A stretch of 57,803 nucleotides of DNA from Spirogloea muscicola (GCA_009602725.1 WELB01000333.1:44151-101953), one strand, 5' to 3'. Shown: positions 45,436 to 56,757, numbered from the stretch's first letter. Notes: generated by a model not told the origin, from the letters alone. Numbers and translations: made by a program.

Positions 45436-46030
45436 GATGAGCTCGCCCATAGAAGAGAGGGGCTGGCAGAAGCCAGCCAAAAAAGAATGGACAATATCCA
45501 AAGAGCTCCAACACTAGCTAGGCATCTAGACAACTAGACATGACGGAACCACACGAAGTTCAATACCCGCGGGTGAGCAACATCAGGTCAGAGTAGCTCG
45601 AGGCTGGAAAAGATGCAGCCGGGCGAGACCCGGAAGCAGCAACAAGAGCACGGCCCGCGCGCGAGTGGACGGCATGAGCGAGTGAGCGTTGAAGAAGGTG
45701 CTCGCCCATTGAGAAGAGGGGCTGGCAAAGCCAACCCAAAAAGAATGGACAATGTTCAAAGCCAAAGAAAGAGGTGCTGAAAAAGGACTACACTTCAAAG
45801 TGCAAGATGGTGCAGAGGGAGATGCAGATGGCTGCTCAGTATCCACGTGTGAGCAACAGCAGATCAGAGTAACTCGGAGCAGGAGAAGCGGCACTTTGCC
45901 GAGACCCGGAAGCAGCGGCCATAGCACGGCCAGCCCGCGCGTGGACCGCATGAGCCAAAGAGCGCTGCAGCGAGACCAGCGTTGAAGGGACACGGAGAGC
46001 CGCATCCGGAAAACCTGGGCCAGGGAGCCG
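45436..46030 (-). mobile_element. Two nested minus-strand LINE 3' ends
   Basis: Copy 1 (about 45436-45695) has the stem-loop at 45459-45478, its 3' UTR and the last codons of the LINE frame (stop equivalent to LLTRGY at 45583). It is cut off 5' within the RLSVSLQRSLAH region. Copy 2 begins immediately with its own tail (45705-45738, stem-loop at 45718-45736), then 3' UTR, then the C-terminal codons up to about 46030. The order implies one severely 5'-truncated insertion lying against another. Confidence 0.75.
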
Positions 46031-46081
46031 GCCGCGTTGAAGCCGGGCAGCCCCCCTGGCGGACCCGGCCGCCGCCGCTAA

Positions 46082-46954
46082 TGCCCCGGGGCGGCGGCGT
46101 GGGTATCCACGCTCCCCATCTACGCGGCTCTCACGATGCCCGACACAGTCTACAGGACGGCTGTCCACCGGCTTCTGGGCCTCCTCCCCCCCTGCCTCAT
46201 TGGAGTCACGCAATGCGAGTGCGGTGCCCGCCATGCCGACCCTGCGGAGCTGGCGGCCCACATGCTCCGTTGTGCCCACGGCGGCGAGAGGACCGGATCC
46301 CATGACCTTCTTAGGGACGGCATGCAGGGTGTCTTCATCGAGGCAGGCTACGAGGTGGCCGTGGAGCACACCTCGATAATGCCCCTCGTGCGCGGCGCTG
46401 ATGGTCAACTCCACACCCGCCGCGCAGACCTAGTCGCCATCCCGCCCGGCGGCGGTCCGCGTATCATCGCGGATGTGGTGACCGCCGACTGTGTCGACTC
46501 CGCCAACCCCTCCAAGTCGGCGACGACCGCTGGGCATTCGGTCGCTTTGGCGGCCCGGGGCAAGGAGCGGAAGTATGCCGATCACCCCCCAGGTGATGAG
46601 TTCGCGGCCCTTGCCATAGACGTCCACGGGGCTTACGGCAGCGGCTGGCTGGATCTCCTCCAGCGGCTTGCCCGGCTGGCCATGGAGCGGCGGCCGGGTC
46701 GGCCAGGGGGGCTGCCCGGCTTCAACGCGGCCGGCTCCCTGGCCCAGGTTTTCCGGATGCGGCTCTCCGTGTCCCTTCAACGCTCACTCGCTCATGCCGT
46801 CCACTCGCGCGCGGGCCGTGCTCTTGTTGCTGCTTCCGGGTCTCGCCCGGCTGCATCTTTTCCAGCCTCGAGCTACTCTGACCTGATGTTGCTCACCCGC
46901 GGGTATTGTACTTCGTGTGGTTCCGTCATGTCTAGTTGTCTAGAGCCTAGCTAG
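46082..46954 (+). mobile_element. LINE 3' half: CCHC and nuclease-like C-terminal domain
   Basis: Open frame with YRTAVHRLLGLLPPCLIGV, the Cys/His cluster CECGARHADPAELAAHMLRC, RTGSHDLLRDGMQGVFIEAG, RRADLVAIPPGGGPRIIADV, GKERKYADH, then RLSVSLQRSLAHAVHSRAG and LLTRGY. The spacing ADLV ... DVV ... K-KY resembles a PD-(D/E)XK restriction-like nuclease, as found C-terminal to RT in some non-LTR elements (inference). It reads to 46954 through the usual stop region. It lies head-to-head with the minus copies ending at 46030. The last 250 bases nearly equal the inverted copy at 45436-45695. Confidence 0.8.
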
Positions 46955-46966
46955 TGTTGGAGCTCT

Positions 46967-48620
46967 TTGAAAATTGTCCATTCTTTCTTGGCTGGCTTCT
47001 GCCAGCCCCTCTCTTCTATGGGCGAGCTCATCTTTGCTAAGCAGCCTCAGGTCCGAGAAACTTGGTTCCTGGAAACGGGTCCCCTGGACGACATGCAACT
47101 ATCGCTGGCCATGTTGACCAGGGCCATTGGGCAGCGGCCCCAGTACCTGACGCGGGCCACTCCCCCGTCCCCTGGGGCGTTGGCAGCGTATGCAGATTTC
47201 GATGCAGGCATGGTGGCGAGCTTGGCGGCCCTGGTCCGCCACCAGGGCTTCCTCCAGTCGCCAGCAGCTATCCACCAGGCGGCGCTACCCCTCAGCCACG
47301 GTGGTCTCGGCCTGCGCCCGCTCCCTCGTTCTTGCCGGGCGGCATACCTCGGCAGCTGGGCGCAGACTGCCGCCTCCGTGGCCCAGCGCTTCTTGGTCCA
47401 CGGCCGGCGGGCACTGGAGCAGGCGGTGGCGGAGGTCGACATGGGCCCGCTGCCGTTCCAGGTGTCGCTTCGCTCCGCCCACCAGGAGCTGCTCGCGGCG
47501 CACCCGGACCTGGCCGGCCAGGCGGTATCCTTTGTGCACCTCGCGCACACCGCCGACTTGCGCGTCCAAGCGCGCATCGCGGCAGTGGTCGACAAGGCCG
47601 CCTACACCACCGCCGTGCTGCAGCTCCCCGAGGCCGACTTGCGTGGGCGCGCGAGACTCCACTCGGCCTCTTCCCCGGGGGCTGCGGCGTGGCTCCAGGC
47701 CCTCCCCCTCTACGACGCCCTCACCCTCCCGGACGAGGTATTCCGCAGTGCCGTCCACCGGCTCCTGGGCCTACTGCCGCCATGTCTCCAGGGTGTGCGT
47801 CAATGTGAGTGTGGCGAGCGCGGGACCGAGCCTGGAGAGCTGGCTGCTCATGTTCTGCGCTGTTCCCACGGCGGAGAGCGGACAGCGGCCCACGACAGCC
47901 TCCGCGACGTAATGCATGGCATCCTGTTGGAGGCTGGTTTCTCCGTGGCAGCGGAGCACTCCGGAATCATGCCAATCCAGCACAGGGCCGACGGTCTCCA
48001 CGCCAGGCGTGCAGACCTGGTGGCCACCCGACAGGCCGGCGGGCCACGTCTTCTCCTGGACGTGGTGACTACTGATGCCTATGACCGCTCACACCCAGCT
48101 AAATGTGCCACCACAGCTGGGTATGCGGTCGCCTGCGCTGCTTGGGCCAAAGAGCTGAAGTACGCGGATCATCCGCGGGAAGACGAGTTCTTCCCGTTGG
48201 CCATCGACACACATGGGGCGCTGGGCGCTCGGTGGCTCGAGCTGCTCACTCAGCTCGCCCGCCACACCATCGCCCGGCGCTTCCATGGGGAGCCGGTTGA
48301 CTTCCCTGCAGCCGGGTCGCTGGCGCAAGTGTATCGAATGCGCCTGGCCGTCTCGCTGCAGAGGTCCATGGCCCGGGCGCTGCATCCTCCGTGCCGGCAG
48401 AGCCCTCGCTGCTGCCTCTGGCTCTGGCCAGGGGACCCACTTCCAGGAGCCCAGCATCTCTGATCTGCGGCTGCTTAGCAGGGGTTACTGAGTGTCTCGT
48501 AGCTGCTTTGTTTCTGTTACTTAGCGCTTCCCCTGGCCCCCTTCTCCTACTCTGTTCATTCTTTTTCGGGCTGGTTGTTCCAGCCCCTATTCTCAATGGG
48601 CGAGCACTTTCTTCCTGGCC
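46967..48620 (+). mobile_element. Longest LINE copy in the window (post-RT to 3' tail)
   Basis: A 498-codon frame, opening in the 3' tail of the upstream copy (stem-loop 46990-47007) and an inverted scrap of LINE 3' end (about 47033-47085), then native LINE from DDMQLSLAMLTRAIGQR. Contents: LPLSHGGLGLRPL, a helical region (LPFQVSLRSAHQELLAAHPD), HRLLGLLPPCLQGVRQCECG, HVLRCSHGGERTAAHDSLRD, RRADLVATRQAGGPRLLLDV, AKELKYADHPREDEFFPLAI and RLAVSLQRSMARALH. The equivalent of the LLTRGY end is LLSRGY at about 48470-48490 in the neighbouring frame, so the terminal frame is shifted. The full 3' UTR (48491-48606) follows, ending in the stem-loop 48568-48587 and AATGGGCGAGCACTTTCTT. The reverse transcriptase palm is missing. 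Confidence 0.82.
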
Positions 48621-48960
48621 AGAGCCAGAGGCAGCAGCGAGGGCTCTTCCGGCACGCAGGTGCAGCGCGCGGGCCATAGACCTCTGCAGCGAGATGGCCA
48701 AGCGCATGCGGCACACCTGCGCTAGCGACCCGGCTGCATGGAAGTCCACCGGCTCCCCATGGAAGCCGCGGACGATGGTGTGACGTAAGAGCTGGTTGAG
48801 CAGCTCGAGCCACCGAGCGCCCGACACCCTGTGCGATGGCGAGCGGGAAGAACTCGGCTTCCCGTGGGGTATCTGCGTATTTGAGCTCCTTGGCCCGAGC
48901 GGCGCAGGCTACCGCATATCCAGCCTTGGTGGCACACTGGGCAGGGTGGAAGCGGTAGGA
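48607..48960 (-). mobile_element. LINE C-terminal fragment, tail-to-tail with the upstream copy
   Basis: Minus-strand reading gives GYAVACAARAKELKYADTP, then LLRHTIVRGFHGEPVDFHAA, RLAISLQRSMARALH and RAGRALAAASGSGQE. It runs directly into the inverted tail of the plus-strand copy, so two LINE 3' regions face each other with almost no spacer. Confidence 0.75.
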
Positions 48961-49014
48961 AAGGCCAGCCCAATTAGAACGAGTACACTTCGAAAGGGCA
49001 AAGTGATTTTAGGC

Positions 49015-49160
49015 GCCTTTCGGCTTGTTGGACCTTGTCCATTCTGTATGGGCTGGCCTTTCCCACCCCCTACTTTTCTTTGGGATAAGAAGTTCGTGTA
49101 TTTGAAAACGAACGAGGGGAGAGCCACTTGGGAGGGCCACTTCTCTGTCGGATCGTTATT
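49015..49160 (+). repeat. Diverged LINE tail with partial arm of the 19-bp hairpin
   Basis: GGACCTTGTCCATTC then GGGCTGGCCTTTCCCACCCC, followed at 49116-49150 by GAGAGCCACTTGGGAGGGCC and ACTTCTCTG, which matches the arms of the inverted repeat at 44992-45039. Confidence 0.5.
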
Positions 49161-49349
49161 TGCTCACGGGTGGGTATTGTTCCCCTTTCAGCCTTCAGCC
49201 GGCTTCCGCACACTTACTGTAAGCCCCTCTGTAGCATATGGCTTCGCTGTGTAGCCCCATCCTGAGCACTAGCTTGTGCCTGACCAGTGTAATGTCTTGA
49301 TTCGGCCTCCGTTTCAGTCCATGCGCACCGTGAAGCCTTTCAGACATTG

Positions 49350-49920
49350 TCCATGCCTTCGAGCTGGCCTCTCACAGCCACTGCTGTCAATTTACTTTGA
49401 CCCGCACTGTCAATTTGGAAACGCTGTTTCAAAAGAAAGTGCTCGCCCATTGAGGATAGGGGCTGGAAAAGCCAGCCCAAAAAAGAGTGAACAGAGTACG
49501 AGAAGGGGGCCAGGGGAATCGCTAAGAAAACCAAGCACTCAAAGAAACAAAGCAGCTACAAATCACTCAGTAACCCTGCTAAGCAGCCGCAGATGCTAGG
49601 CTCCTGGAAGTGGGTCCCCTAGCCAAGAAGAAAGTTCTCGCCCATTGAGAATAGGGGCTGGAAGAACCAGCCCGAAAAAAGAATAAACAGAAGCCAAGAG
49701 CCTTCTCTCCCTTCTGAAGTATGGGCCCGGCTGCAGCGAAAGCGCAGAAAGCGCAGAAAGAAGAAATTGCTCGCCCATTGAGAATAGGGGCTGGAACAAC
49801 CAGCCCGAAAAAGAATGAACAGAGTACGAGAAGGGGGCCAGGGGAAGCGCTAAGTAACAGAAACAAAGCTGCTACGAGACACTCAGTAACCCCTGCTAAG
49901 CAGCCGCGCGTCAAGTCAAG
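49350..49920 (-). repeat. Series of solo LINE 3' tails
   Basis: A plus-oriented GAGCTGGCCTCTCACAGCC block (49358-49376) is followed by three minus-oriented tails with stem-loops at 49459-49478, 49654-49673 and 49787-49806. The first and third keep the complete 3' UTR (matching the reverse complement of 48469-48606, including CACTCAGTAACCC(C)TGCTAAGCAG) and almost no coding sequence. Between the first and second is a scrap of the LINE frame end (GGAAGTGGGTCCCCTAGCC). All are extreme 5' truncations. Confidence 0.75.
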
Positions 49921-50297
49921 CAGAAAGCGCGTCAAGTGTACCCCTGCGCCAGTTGTCCTCAAAGCGCATGGCCCGCCGCGCCACCGCCACGCCGCGCCCG
50001 CCGCCGCGCCGGAGCTTAGTCGGCCAACTGCGTCGCGCACCGAAGACGAGGCCTTAGCAGGCCGCCTCGGGTCTCGGCTCGCGTGTGGGCGCCGAAGCCA
50101 CTGGAGGGCCCGCAGGACCGCCCCAGCAGCATTCTGTCGCCGCGTTGGTGTACCTACCTATGGTGCAGCCAGCTTGATGACCTCTTGAAGGATCCTTTCA
50201 GAAAGCTCAAATTTACGTGAGCGGCGGGAAGTCTAGTTGACTACGGTCTGCCAAGAACTTGTAGAGAGCCCTTTGTGACAGCGTTCAGCTGGGGAGC
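49921..50297. promoter_or_regulatory. Upstream region of the ABC transporter gene
   Basis: GC-rich block (49960-50120) then AT-richer leader before the start codon at 50298. Probable promoter and 5' UTR, directly abutted by LINE tails. Confidence 0.4.
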
Positions 50298-53200
50298 ATG
50301 GAGAGGAAGGGGATGAATGAGAAGACTCCCCTTCTGAATGGCGCATCGAGCAGAGTGAGCACTTGTGGCAAATCAAGTTGACGTCAATCAGAGTAGTTAT
50401 TGATAAGTTAGACTGGGAAGCAAGAGAGCAAGAGAAGATTCTGCAAGCTGATTGGAATGGATTTCAACTATCACCTTTCCTGTAGGAAGCTAAGCGTCAG
50501 GATGACGATGATCCAGACCTTGAAGCCCCTCCAGAGCATAAGGTCAGCTGACGAGCACTCAATTGAGGCCAGAAGCAGCATGTTGAAGCTTCTGAGTAGA
50601 CATTTGGCTTTGATGTGCAGTAAGCTAACACTTATGTTGCTCCTTTCCTACTATCATGCTCCACACTGCTGAGCACAGCAAGTTCGAGCGCTCCACTGTC
50701 TCAGATATGGTAGATTAGGTTTGTTATTGAGCAGGTTTGATATTGAGGCACAGTCAGGACGCTGAATGTACGGTGATGGAACATTATTTGCAGTGCCAAG
50801 TTCTCAAACAAGCATGCCCAATTTCAGTTATTTATTCCTCACTTGCTCTCCCTGTTTTTCTTTCTGCACCAGGCTGGATTTGGCAGAATCTTGCAACTGG
50901 TAAGCACTTATTGTATGTCATATGCATGCACCTTCTCTCCTCAACTCAAGTTGTCAATGACTGCTGACAGCCTTTGCTTCACAACCTATTTGGTCGTAAG
51001 CCATCTGCACTGGTAATATCAGCCATGCACTTTGCAAGACTGTATATTTGAGTCCACTCCAATGCAGAGCTGCAGTTGAACGACGTTTTAACAATCACCT
51101 GTGCTTTTGTGACACAACCAGTCCAAGCCAGAACGGGGGATGCTCTTCTTCGCAACACTTGCACTCATCATTTCTGCTGTTGCCAACATCGCATTGGTAA
51201 GACTCATGGTGCTCAATGCTGGGCTGATGTTGTGCCCATCCTGCTCAATAAGAAAACAACCCAAAGATGACAAGACAAACTACTATATGCCTTCTCAGTC
51301 TGGCTATAACCTAGTTGAGGGCAAGTACAGCAACTGGACTCTAGCTTTTAGCAATCAGACAGGGACCAATTGCTTCAAAGTTGATGTAAGAGAGGCTGTT
51401 ATATTCTCTCGTTGCTTCTCAAAGAGCAAGGTGGGGTCGTTGCTTTGTCTGTGTCTTGCAGCCCCAATTTGCAGGCAAGGTTATTGATGCCGTGACTGAT
51501 TATAAGGACACGGATGAAGGAAGAGCTGAAGCACAAAAGAAAGTGTATGCCACTTTGTGGGAGATTGTTGCAGCTGTCATCATTGGGTATGATACATGAC
51601 TGCCAAATGAGCAGCTCATGCAGTAGATCACGTGAACTTATGTTTGACAGGAATGACGAAGGTTTACTTGCAATGCATCAAGTCTTTGTTGTGCAGCTAG
51701 TAATAATGTCCGACAAATCTTCATGTGATACATAACCACTTAGCACTAAGATTGACTCCAGTCAAAGAATACTAGTAAGGTTGTCAGAAGGGAGCCGCAT
51801 CTAGGGCACTACGAAAGCGGAGGAAAGTCCAAGAAGTGCTGCCGGTTGATGCTATAATGACGGCACATTTCTGCTGGCTGTTCATAGGGCGATAGCAACA
51901 ATGTTCCGAGCTTATCTCTTTACAGCTGCTAGTGAGAAAGTGGTGGCTCGTCTACGGAGAAATTTATTTTCTCAGGTTATAGTGCAGGTATAAGGCCCTG
52001 CCCTTTGTCAGACGGATGAGGCAATCTTTGTACATGTCTTCATGCAAATGTTTATTTGATAAGTTACTGAGGCCTGTCATGACATGTCTTGCCAGGAAAT
52101 TGCCTTTTTTGATGTGACCCGAACAGGTGAACTACTGAACAGGTTAGCCGAGGACACTCAAGTGATCAAGAATGCTGCAACAGTGAACCTCTCAGAAGCG
52201 ATGCGCAGTGTGGCTACAGCTCTCTTAGGGCTCGCATACATGTTCTTCACGTCCTGGGAACTTACATGTAAGCACTCTCAGCTTGTTGTGGATATTGTTC
52301 ATCCACTTCAGTTAGTATTGCTGTTGATCAATATCAATGATGGTAGTGACTTACCTTGTGATTGTTGGTCAAATGTCGTCTCTGCAGTATTGACCATGAT
52401 TGTCATCCCAGTGATAAGCCTGGGTGCTCGAAGTTACGGACGCTACTTACGTGAGCTTTCCCAACAGACACAATCTGCTTCTGCAGCTGCCAATGCTGTC
52501 GCTGAGGTATAGCCAGCAAGACTGGACAGATAGTGCTTGTATTGTGCAGATATCTGCTTATCTTTGCCCCTTTCTTTAAATGTTGTATCTTCTGCGTGCT
52601 AAGTCATATTTCTCCGACCTCAGAAGAACTCTATGTCTTCTTCGCAGGAGTCCATTGGCTCGATCCGCACTGTGAGAGCGTTTGCTCAGGAGGACGCTGA
52701 GGCAGCTCGTTATGCAGAAAAAGTGGAAGTAACTCTAAAACTGGGCCTGAGGCAAGCTGTAAGTCAGTGCACGTTATCCCCTCTGCACAGAATCATCCTG
52801 TCAGCAAAAGTGGATGCTCATCATCATCGGCTTCTTGTAACTGACAGGTCCACCAAACCCATTGAAGACATATTTGTGTGCTGATTTCAACACTCATTGG
52901 GTGCAGCGTGCAGGAAGCTACATGGCTGGTGGCGTGTTCGGAGCAGCAGCATTGGCAGTAGTTGCTGTTGTTGTTTATGGCGCAAGAATGGTCATCAATG
53001 GACGAGTTACTGCTGGTTCTCTGTCAACCTTCATTCTCTACAGCCTGACAGGTACTGTGTATATGTTACAAAGAAAATGCTGAGTACATATGACCACCTT
53101 TTGTGGTTCTTGTCTCTTGTTGGACCTGACAGCTTCATATGCTGTGCATGCCTTCTTCACAGTTGGATTCTCTCTTGCCTCGTTGTCTGGTTTGTACACG

Positions 53201-55166
53201 ACGTCAATGAAGGCAGTTGGAGCAAGCCAGCGTGTCTTCCAGCTTCTTGACCGTATTCCTGCCTTGAAAGCTCCTGGCAGCAAAACTCCTGTTGGGTAAC
53301 TTCCAAAAGCTGAAATAAGCTGATGTCTTGTACCTGTTGAGTGGTGCTGACATAGTCTCAAGTAACTGCAAGATCCAAGATGTGGAGGCATATACACATC
53401 TCTTATAATGTCTTGTTTCTTTCTGCTGCTGGTTTCTGCATAGCTTGTTGTGTACATGGTGCTGAGGTCTCTTCATGCCCTGCAGGGAGGGAAGAGGTGG
53501 TGAGATAAGGGTTGAGAATGTCTGGTTTGCCTATCCCTCCCGGCCAAACGACATGATTCTGAAGGTACAATCCACCTTGATGTACCAAATGCCACCAGCT
53601 GTCTCTCCAACGCATGCAGGCCCTAGGGTAGTAAACTCGCAAGCACAAGCGGTACACTGAGATAGGTAGAAGAGGACGAGTTCTCACGGATGCTTGAATG
53701 GACCATGACTTTGAGATTGCCAAGTTAAGACTTTGACATTGCTGATGGTTTTGTCTTCATCATGTTATGAGTGGCAGGGAGTAAACTTGAGACTCAGACC
53801 TGGTACAAGGGTGGCTTTAGTCGGTCCTAGTGGCGGTGGCAAGGTCAGCGCTTCGCATCGTTTTGGGGACCCAACCTGGGCATCCAGTAGACAGACATAC
53901 ACCTTTAATATTGCACGCTTCAATGTCAAGCTTGTCCTGTGTGTCATCTGTGTGTCACCTATGATCAAGCTGTGACCTGCTTCATCCATATACATGGCCA
54001 ATCAGTATTATTGCAGTGCCAAAAAATACACCCCTTCAGACAGGTAGTGAGGCATGGTCAGGCTTGTCATTCCAATATATTGCATGATGTTCATACATTG
54101 CTCAGCTGTGAGAAGCCGAAGGTGATGGGCTGAAAGCACACAGTATGATCTATCATCCTGTGCAGTCCACAGTCGCAAGCCTTGTGCAGCGTTTCTATGA
54201 TCCTAAGGAAGGCACAATCTTCTTGGATAACGTGCCATTGCCTGAGATTATTCACAAGCACCTCCATCAAAATGTGAGTTCCATCCTGTTGAGCGTTAAG
54301 GCATTCTAGAGGGGATGAGGTGCTCCGTGCATAACTCATGTGGCCCTTATCAACCAACTGATTGTACGTAATAAGCGCATGCCTGCTTGTGCAGATAAGC
54401 ATTGTGAGCCAAGAACCTGTACTCTTCAACACATCCATTGTCCATAACATAGCCTACGGCTGCGAAGGCACAGCCAGCAGGGACACCATTGAGCAGGCAG
54501 CAAAGATGGCAAATGCCCATGACTTCATCATGCAATTCCCGCATGGCTATGACACCTATGTGGGAGAGCGAGGAGTGAGGCTTTCAGGAGGCCAGAAGCA
54601 AAGGATCGCTATTGCCAGGGCGTTGTTGATGGACCCTCGTGTGCTTTTGTTGGATGAGGCAACCAGTGCCTTGGATGCAGAGAGTGAATATCTCGTCCAG
54701 GTAAGCTTGGGTGCATGTCAGAAACCTGGTAGAGATAATGGATATATCGTAAGGCTGCCTAGTCCTTCAGAATGCATCACAAAAGTGCGTATGAGGAGTA
54801 TGCATGGGTTTTATGCACCTCATGATTACTTGAAGTAACAACCGTTGTGGTTCAATCTTTGATTGTGGCGATGTGCAGGATGCCATGGATCGCCTAATGG
54901 CTGGGAGGACGGTCCTGGTTATTGCGCACCGGTTGTCGACTGTGCAAGGGGCTGATGTGGTCGCAGTCGTGAGTGAGGGCACCATCGCAGAACAAGGAAC
55001 TCATGACGAGCTCCTCAAGCTGGGTGGCATATACGCAGGCCTTGTGAAGCGACAGCTGCAAGGCAGCCATGCTCACATTGAGGATGGCACGGATGGCCCG
55101 CATGGCATAGCACATGCATTGACCTCTCTTCTTCCCACGTCCATCTTCTCCAAGTCACCACAATGA
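50298..55166 (+). CDS. ABCB27: ALS1/ABCB27-type (TAP-like) half ABC transporter
   Basis: Half-size ABC exporter with one membrane domain and one ATPase domain; it must dimerise. Sixteen exons. Start 50298 ([19 protein letters not shown]), exon 2 [19 protein letters not shown], exon 3 AGFGRILQL, exon 4 [20 protein letters not shown]. The membrane domain continues with [68 protein letters not shown] and TFILYSLTG. The nucleotide-binding domain has VWFAYPSRP, Walker A GPSGGGK|ST cut by an intron, Q-loop IVSQEP, signature LSGGQKQR, Walker [16 protein letters not shown]-loop IAHRLST, all intact. Wording is closest to plant ALS1/ABCB27, a tonoplast transporter linked to aluminium tolerance; the transported substrate here is unknown. 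Flanked on both sides by LINE debris but undamaged. Confidence 0.93.
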
Positions 55167-55690
55167 CTCATCCATTGATTCTCATTACACTCTCCAATTC
55201 TGAATTTGGAGAGGTCTGTATCATTGCACAGTGATTTGACCTAGACCATTCTTTCAGATGCTTTGACATTATTTGGAGTTTCTTACAAGCTCCCACCACC
55301 ACCCTAAGACTACTTATTATCATCTCTTTAGGAAGTTGATCGTCTTGGCTGCCTCCATGCCTTCAAAGTCAGCAGTAGTCATCTATCTGAATGAGCATGA
55401 ATTTGCCGCATGTCAAGGACTGCATTTAGTTGTATTGAAGATAAGGAGTCCAACATGTGAAGATTCAATACAAAAGTCACGATTTAAAGCATTATGTTAC
55501 TCAATGTGACCCCGTGCTCCCAGAATTGGGTGTTGAACGCTTGGACCAGGAGACTCAAAATCTTCCAACCTGCAGTCATCGAAGGACTCACATGATGTAT
55601 ATGTGCACAACACTGACTCTTGCTTGTCCTTAGCACAAGCAAGAGTAGGGTTGGAGCTGTACGTCAACTCGGACTTGCTCGAGATAACCA
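55167..55690. other. 3' flank of the ABC transporter, no gene recognised
   Basis: AT-rich sequence with the probable 3' UTR. No ORF with domain content. Confidence 0.45.
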
Positions 55691-55709
55691 CGGGTGGAAC
55701 CACTTCCAC

Positions 55710-56260
55710 CAGAAGAAAGTGCTCGCCCGTAGAGAAGAGGGGCTGCCAAAGCAAAAAGAAAAGAAAGTGCTCGCCCACACAGAAGAGGGGCTGTCAAAGC
55801 CAGCCCTACAATGAAGGACAATGTCCAAAGCCAGCCCAAAATGAATGGACAATATCCAAAGCCAAAAAAGGAAAAGACGCCAAAAAAGGACTACACTACA
55901 AAGCAAAAGACAATGCAGAGGGAGAGTCGGATGGATGCTCAGTATCCACGAGTGAGCAACAGCAAATCAGAATAACTCGAAGCAGGAAACGCAGCACGCT
56001 GCCGAGACCCTGAGGCAGCAGCCATAGCGCGGCCAGCGTGCGCATGGACCGCATGAGCCAAAGAGCGCTGGAGTGAGACCGCCAGCCTCAATCGAAATAC
56101 CTGAGCGAGGGAGCCGGCAGCATTGAAGCTTGGCGAACCCGGCCGTTGCTCGATGGCCTGCCAGGCAAGCCGCTCGAGGAGATCCAACCAGCCACTACCG
56201 AAGGCCCCGTGTACGTCAATGGCGGAGGCCGCGAAGACGTCGCCGGGAGGGAGCCACTTC
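55710..56260 (-). mobile_element. LINE 3' end with duplicated tail
   Basis: Minus-strand reading gives LLERLAWQAIEQRPG, RLRLAVSLQRSLAHAVH, HAGRAMAAASGSRQ and the terminal LLLLTRGY (stop at 55939). It then continues into the 3' UTR and the tail stem-loop at 55787-55806. A second, decayed copy of the tail start (GTGCTCGCCC at 55719-55728) lies just beyond it. Confidence 0.78.
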
Positions 56261-56757
56261 CACCAGAAGCTCCGGGCCTCAAGCCTGATCCCAGTTGAGA
56301 CGAATGGCCTGCAAGTACACTGCTCAATGGTGGCCGTGTCCCTGTCTTTCCTCTACGGCCTGCGCACAGGAACATTCATATATGCACTTTAATAGCCCAT
56401 GAAACCTCCACAGAAGCAGCGTGTCAATGAACGTGGAGAGAAATAAGGTGTCAAATACATTATACTCTTGCTGCTTGCGACGACAACCCAATGCCATGGG
56501 AGCAAGAATCCGGTGCTCAACGCATGGGAGGTGCTGTGAATCAGCCACGGATCAGCGGTGCAGTGGGAGACCAAAAAGCGGCCTGAAGGCGTGTGGTGCG
56601 CATGAAACGAAGGGCAGGCCAATGTAAGTCATTACACTTGGCAGGCAAAAGCTAGTGCAAGAAGTGGCCGAAGGCCACCGAAGGCCTATGCTAAGTGGGG
56701 CTACAGTAATAGTGTGTCGTATCTATCCATTAGTGAGCACATACAAGTCCGACAAGC
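56261..56757. other. Intergenic stretch, no gene recognised
   Basis: About 500 bases between LINE debris and the TIR element. No coding or RNA feature supported. Confidence 0.4.

Noticed and set aside
45000-49900. Regularly recurring GCTCGCCCAT...GGGGCTGG units considered as a CRISPR-like array
   Set aside because: Spacing is irregular, orientation changes, intervening sequence is LINE 3' UTR, and the host is eukaryotic.
49579-50040. 153-codon minus-strand ORF spanning LINE tails
   Set aside because: It translates the 3' UTR stem-loops and promoter DNA and is not conserved as protein between copies.
51780-51890. GGAGGAAAGTCC in an ABC-transporter intron, reminiscent of the conserved core of bacterial RNase P RNA
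   Set aside because: Only this short block matches. The intron is about 300 bases, no partner conserved region follows, and the neighbouring stems cannot be drawn.
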